64,000 bases of DNA from NCBI GenBank assembly GCA_964468435.1, contig CAYXVE010000014.1, positions 1-64,000 on the forward strand, written 5' to 3'. The notes below the pieces were generated by a model. That model worked only from the letters and a program-made list of their open reading frames with translations. It was not told the origin of the DNA and ran no database searches. The stretch's first letter is position 1. Every line of letters starts with the position of its first letter. Source of the DNA: JBCCTX01 sp964468435. GTDB lineage: Bacteria > Bacteroidota > Bacteroidia > J057. Made by a program: the position numbers and the translations under genes. This document shows positions 63,458 to 64,000 of this stretch, in pieces.

Positions 63458-64000
63458 TCACTTAACAGAAAAAGGAATTTCCCTGCACTTTCCATCCAGT
63501 CGGCAGATCTGTACCTTCCTTACCCCTGGGGAGATATTCAGCATCCTGGAAGACTGGGACAGATATCCCTGACCATAGTAAAACTCAGTCTTTTGCCTAG
63601 AACCATCTGCTAATGTAGAAATTGCATAACTCTCCTGAGACTGCAGAGGTATCTGCATGACGCCTCGATTTTCATGGACCATCAGACAAGGCATCTGGTC
63701 ATTGCGCGTTGCAATATGAAGAATATCTTTGTCAAGGATTATATGGGTCAGCGCTCTGCTGTCACCTGGAACCATGAATCCGGTATCCCTAGCAGGCATG
63801 TATTCTACCCGCCCATTCTGATACACATTGGCCACCCAGCCTATACCTGCATCATATCTACCTCCAATCACCTCTGTGTGGTACATATTGCCCACCGCCA
63901 GGAACTGTATTGCATTTGGAGGTCCATGCTGAGTAATGTCCATGCCATAAATTGGAGCCATCTGCATTTCATCTCCTAACGGTTTCACTTGAAAGATACC
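63458..64000 (-). CDS. C-terminal part of an FG-GAP/VCBS-repeat exported protein (truncated by window)
   Basis: The frame is open from the window edge (64000) to the stop at 63458, about 180 residues. It reads VKPLGDEMQMAPIYGMDITQ and VGNMYHTEVIGGRYDAGIGW, then GFMVPGDSRALTHIILDKD. This matches the C-terminal end of Bacteroidota FG-GAP/VCBS beta-propeller proteins often paired with SusC/SusD-type or sulfatase systems. The full length and signal peptide lie beyond the window. GTG at 63988 is not a real start. It is upstream of, and probably co-transcribed with, the sulfatase gene. Confidence 0.75.
   Translation of the reverse strand, partial: GIFQVKPLGDEMQMAPIYGMDITQHGPPNAIQFLAVGNMYHTEVIGGRYDAGIGWVANVYQNGRVEYMPARDTGFMVPGDSRALTHIILDKDILHIATRNDQMPCLMVHENRGVMQIPLQSQESYAISTLADGSRQKTEFYYGQGYLSQSSRMLNISPGVRKVQICRLDGKCREIPFSVK

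Noticed and set aside
1..64000. tRNA, rRNA, CRISPR arrays, insertion sequences and prophage genes
   Set aside because: I looked for tRNA T-loop sequences, evenly spaced direct repeats, transposase motifs and terminal inverted repeats and found none that held up; a small tRNA could still be missed by eye.

Overview
The window looks like a chromosomal segment of a marine-type Bacteroidota, most likely a Cytophagales-like member. Evidence seen: C-terminal type IX secretion (T9SS) sorting domains on three proteins, lipoprotein signal peptides on hydrolases, perfect matches to the Bacteroidota promoter (TTG spacer TAnnTTTG), few Shine-Dalgarno sequences, a bacillithiol gene (bshA), a DUF4834 protein, a LepB with an N-terminal membrane extension, and a sulfatase cluster. 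There is no rRNA, recognisable tRNA, CRISPR array, insertion sequence or prophage. The taxonomic placement is inference from gene content.

Layout. 0.4-3.7 kb (minus): unknown membrane protein, SET-domain protein, gamma-glutamyltransferase-family enzyme. 3.8-6.8 kb: GT39-like glycosyltransferase (plus), DUF4834 protein and bshA (minus). 6.9-9.75 kb: a three-gene nuoJ-nuoK-nuoL cluster without nuoM or nuoN. 9.9-14.3 kb: a T9SS-exported PhoD-like phosphatase, mnmA and a MoxR ATPase. 14.4-18 kb: acetoacetyl-CoA synthetase, a frameshifted cupin gene and a cyclophilin. 18-23.9 kb (mostly minus): amidohydrolase lipoprotein, lytic-transglycosylase-like protein, small membrane protein, mnmD and a MscS channel. 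24.2-30.4 kb (plus): lutABC lactate utilisation, hisA-hisF-hisE, uxaB. 30.6-38.2 kb (minus): two tandem, related, very large cell-surface proteins (choice-of-anchor A plus two GEVED domains plus T9SS signal), the first carrying an AbfB-like beta-trefoil inside an Ig-like domain. They are separated and followed by long AT-rich non-coding stretches. 39.6-49.3 kb: clpB, a compact promoter-terminator unit that may encode a small RNA, an omega-amidase-type nitrilase, lepB, three unknown genes, pncB. 49.3-57.6 kb: an exported TIG/metalloprotease/EF-hand protein, recG, a FadL-family porin with an SGNH-like lipoprotein that lacks the catalytic serine, an unknown lipoprotein, and an RRM RNA-binding protein. 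57.9-64 kb (all minus): two sulfatases, an esterase, a Tat-exported sugar-isomerase-like TIM barrel, a decayed gene and the C-terminus of an FG-GAP-type protein.

How the genes work together. Most of the window is housekeeping: respiration, tRNA U34 modification (mnmA and mnmD), histidine and NAD synthesis, protein quality control, signal-peptide processing and DNA repair. The accessory parts are the surface proteins at 30-38 kb and the sulfatase cluster at 58-64 kb. The cluster looks like part of a system for using sulfated or acylated glycans. uxaB (hexuronate metabolism) fits a polysaccharide-degrading lifestyle.

The most notable items are the nested AbfB-like domain, the putative tiny RNA at 42.3 kb, the orphan nuoJKL cluster, the two broken genes and the SGNH protein without its serine. 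I did not find a clearly new multi-gene system such as a defence island.
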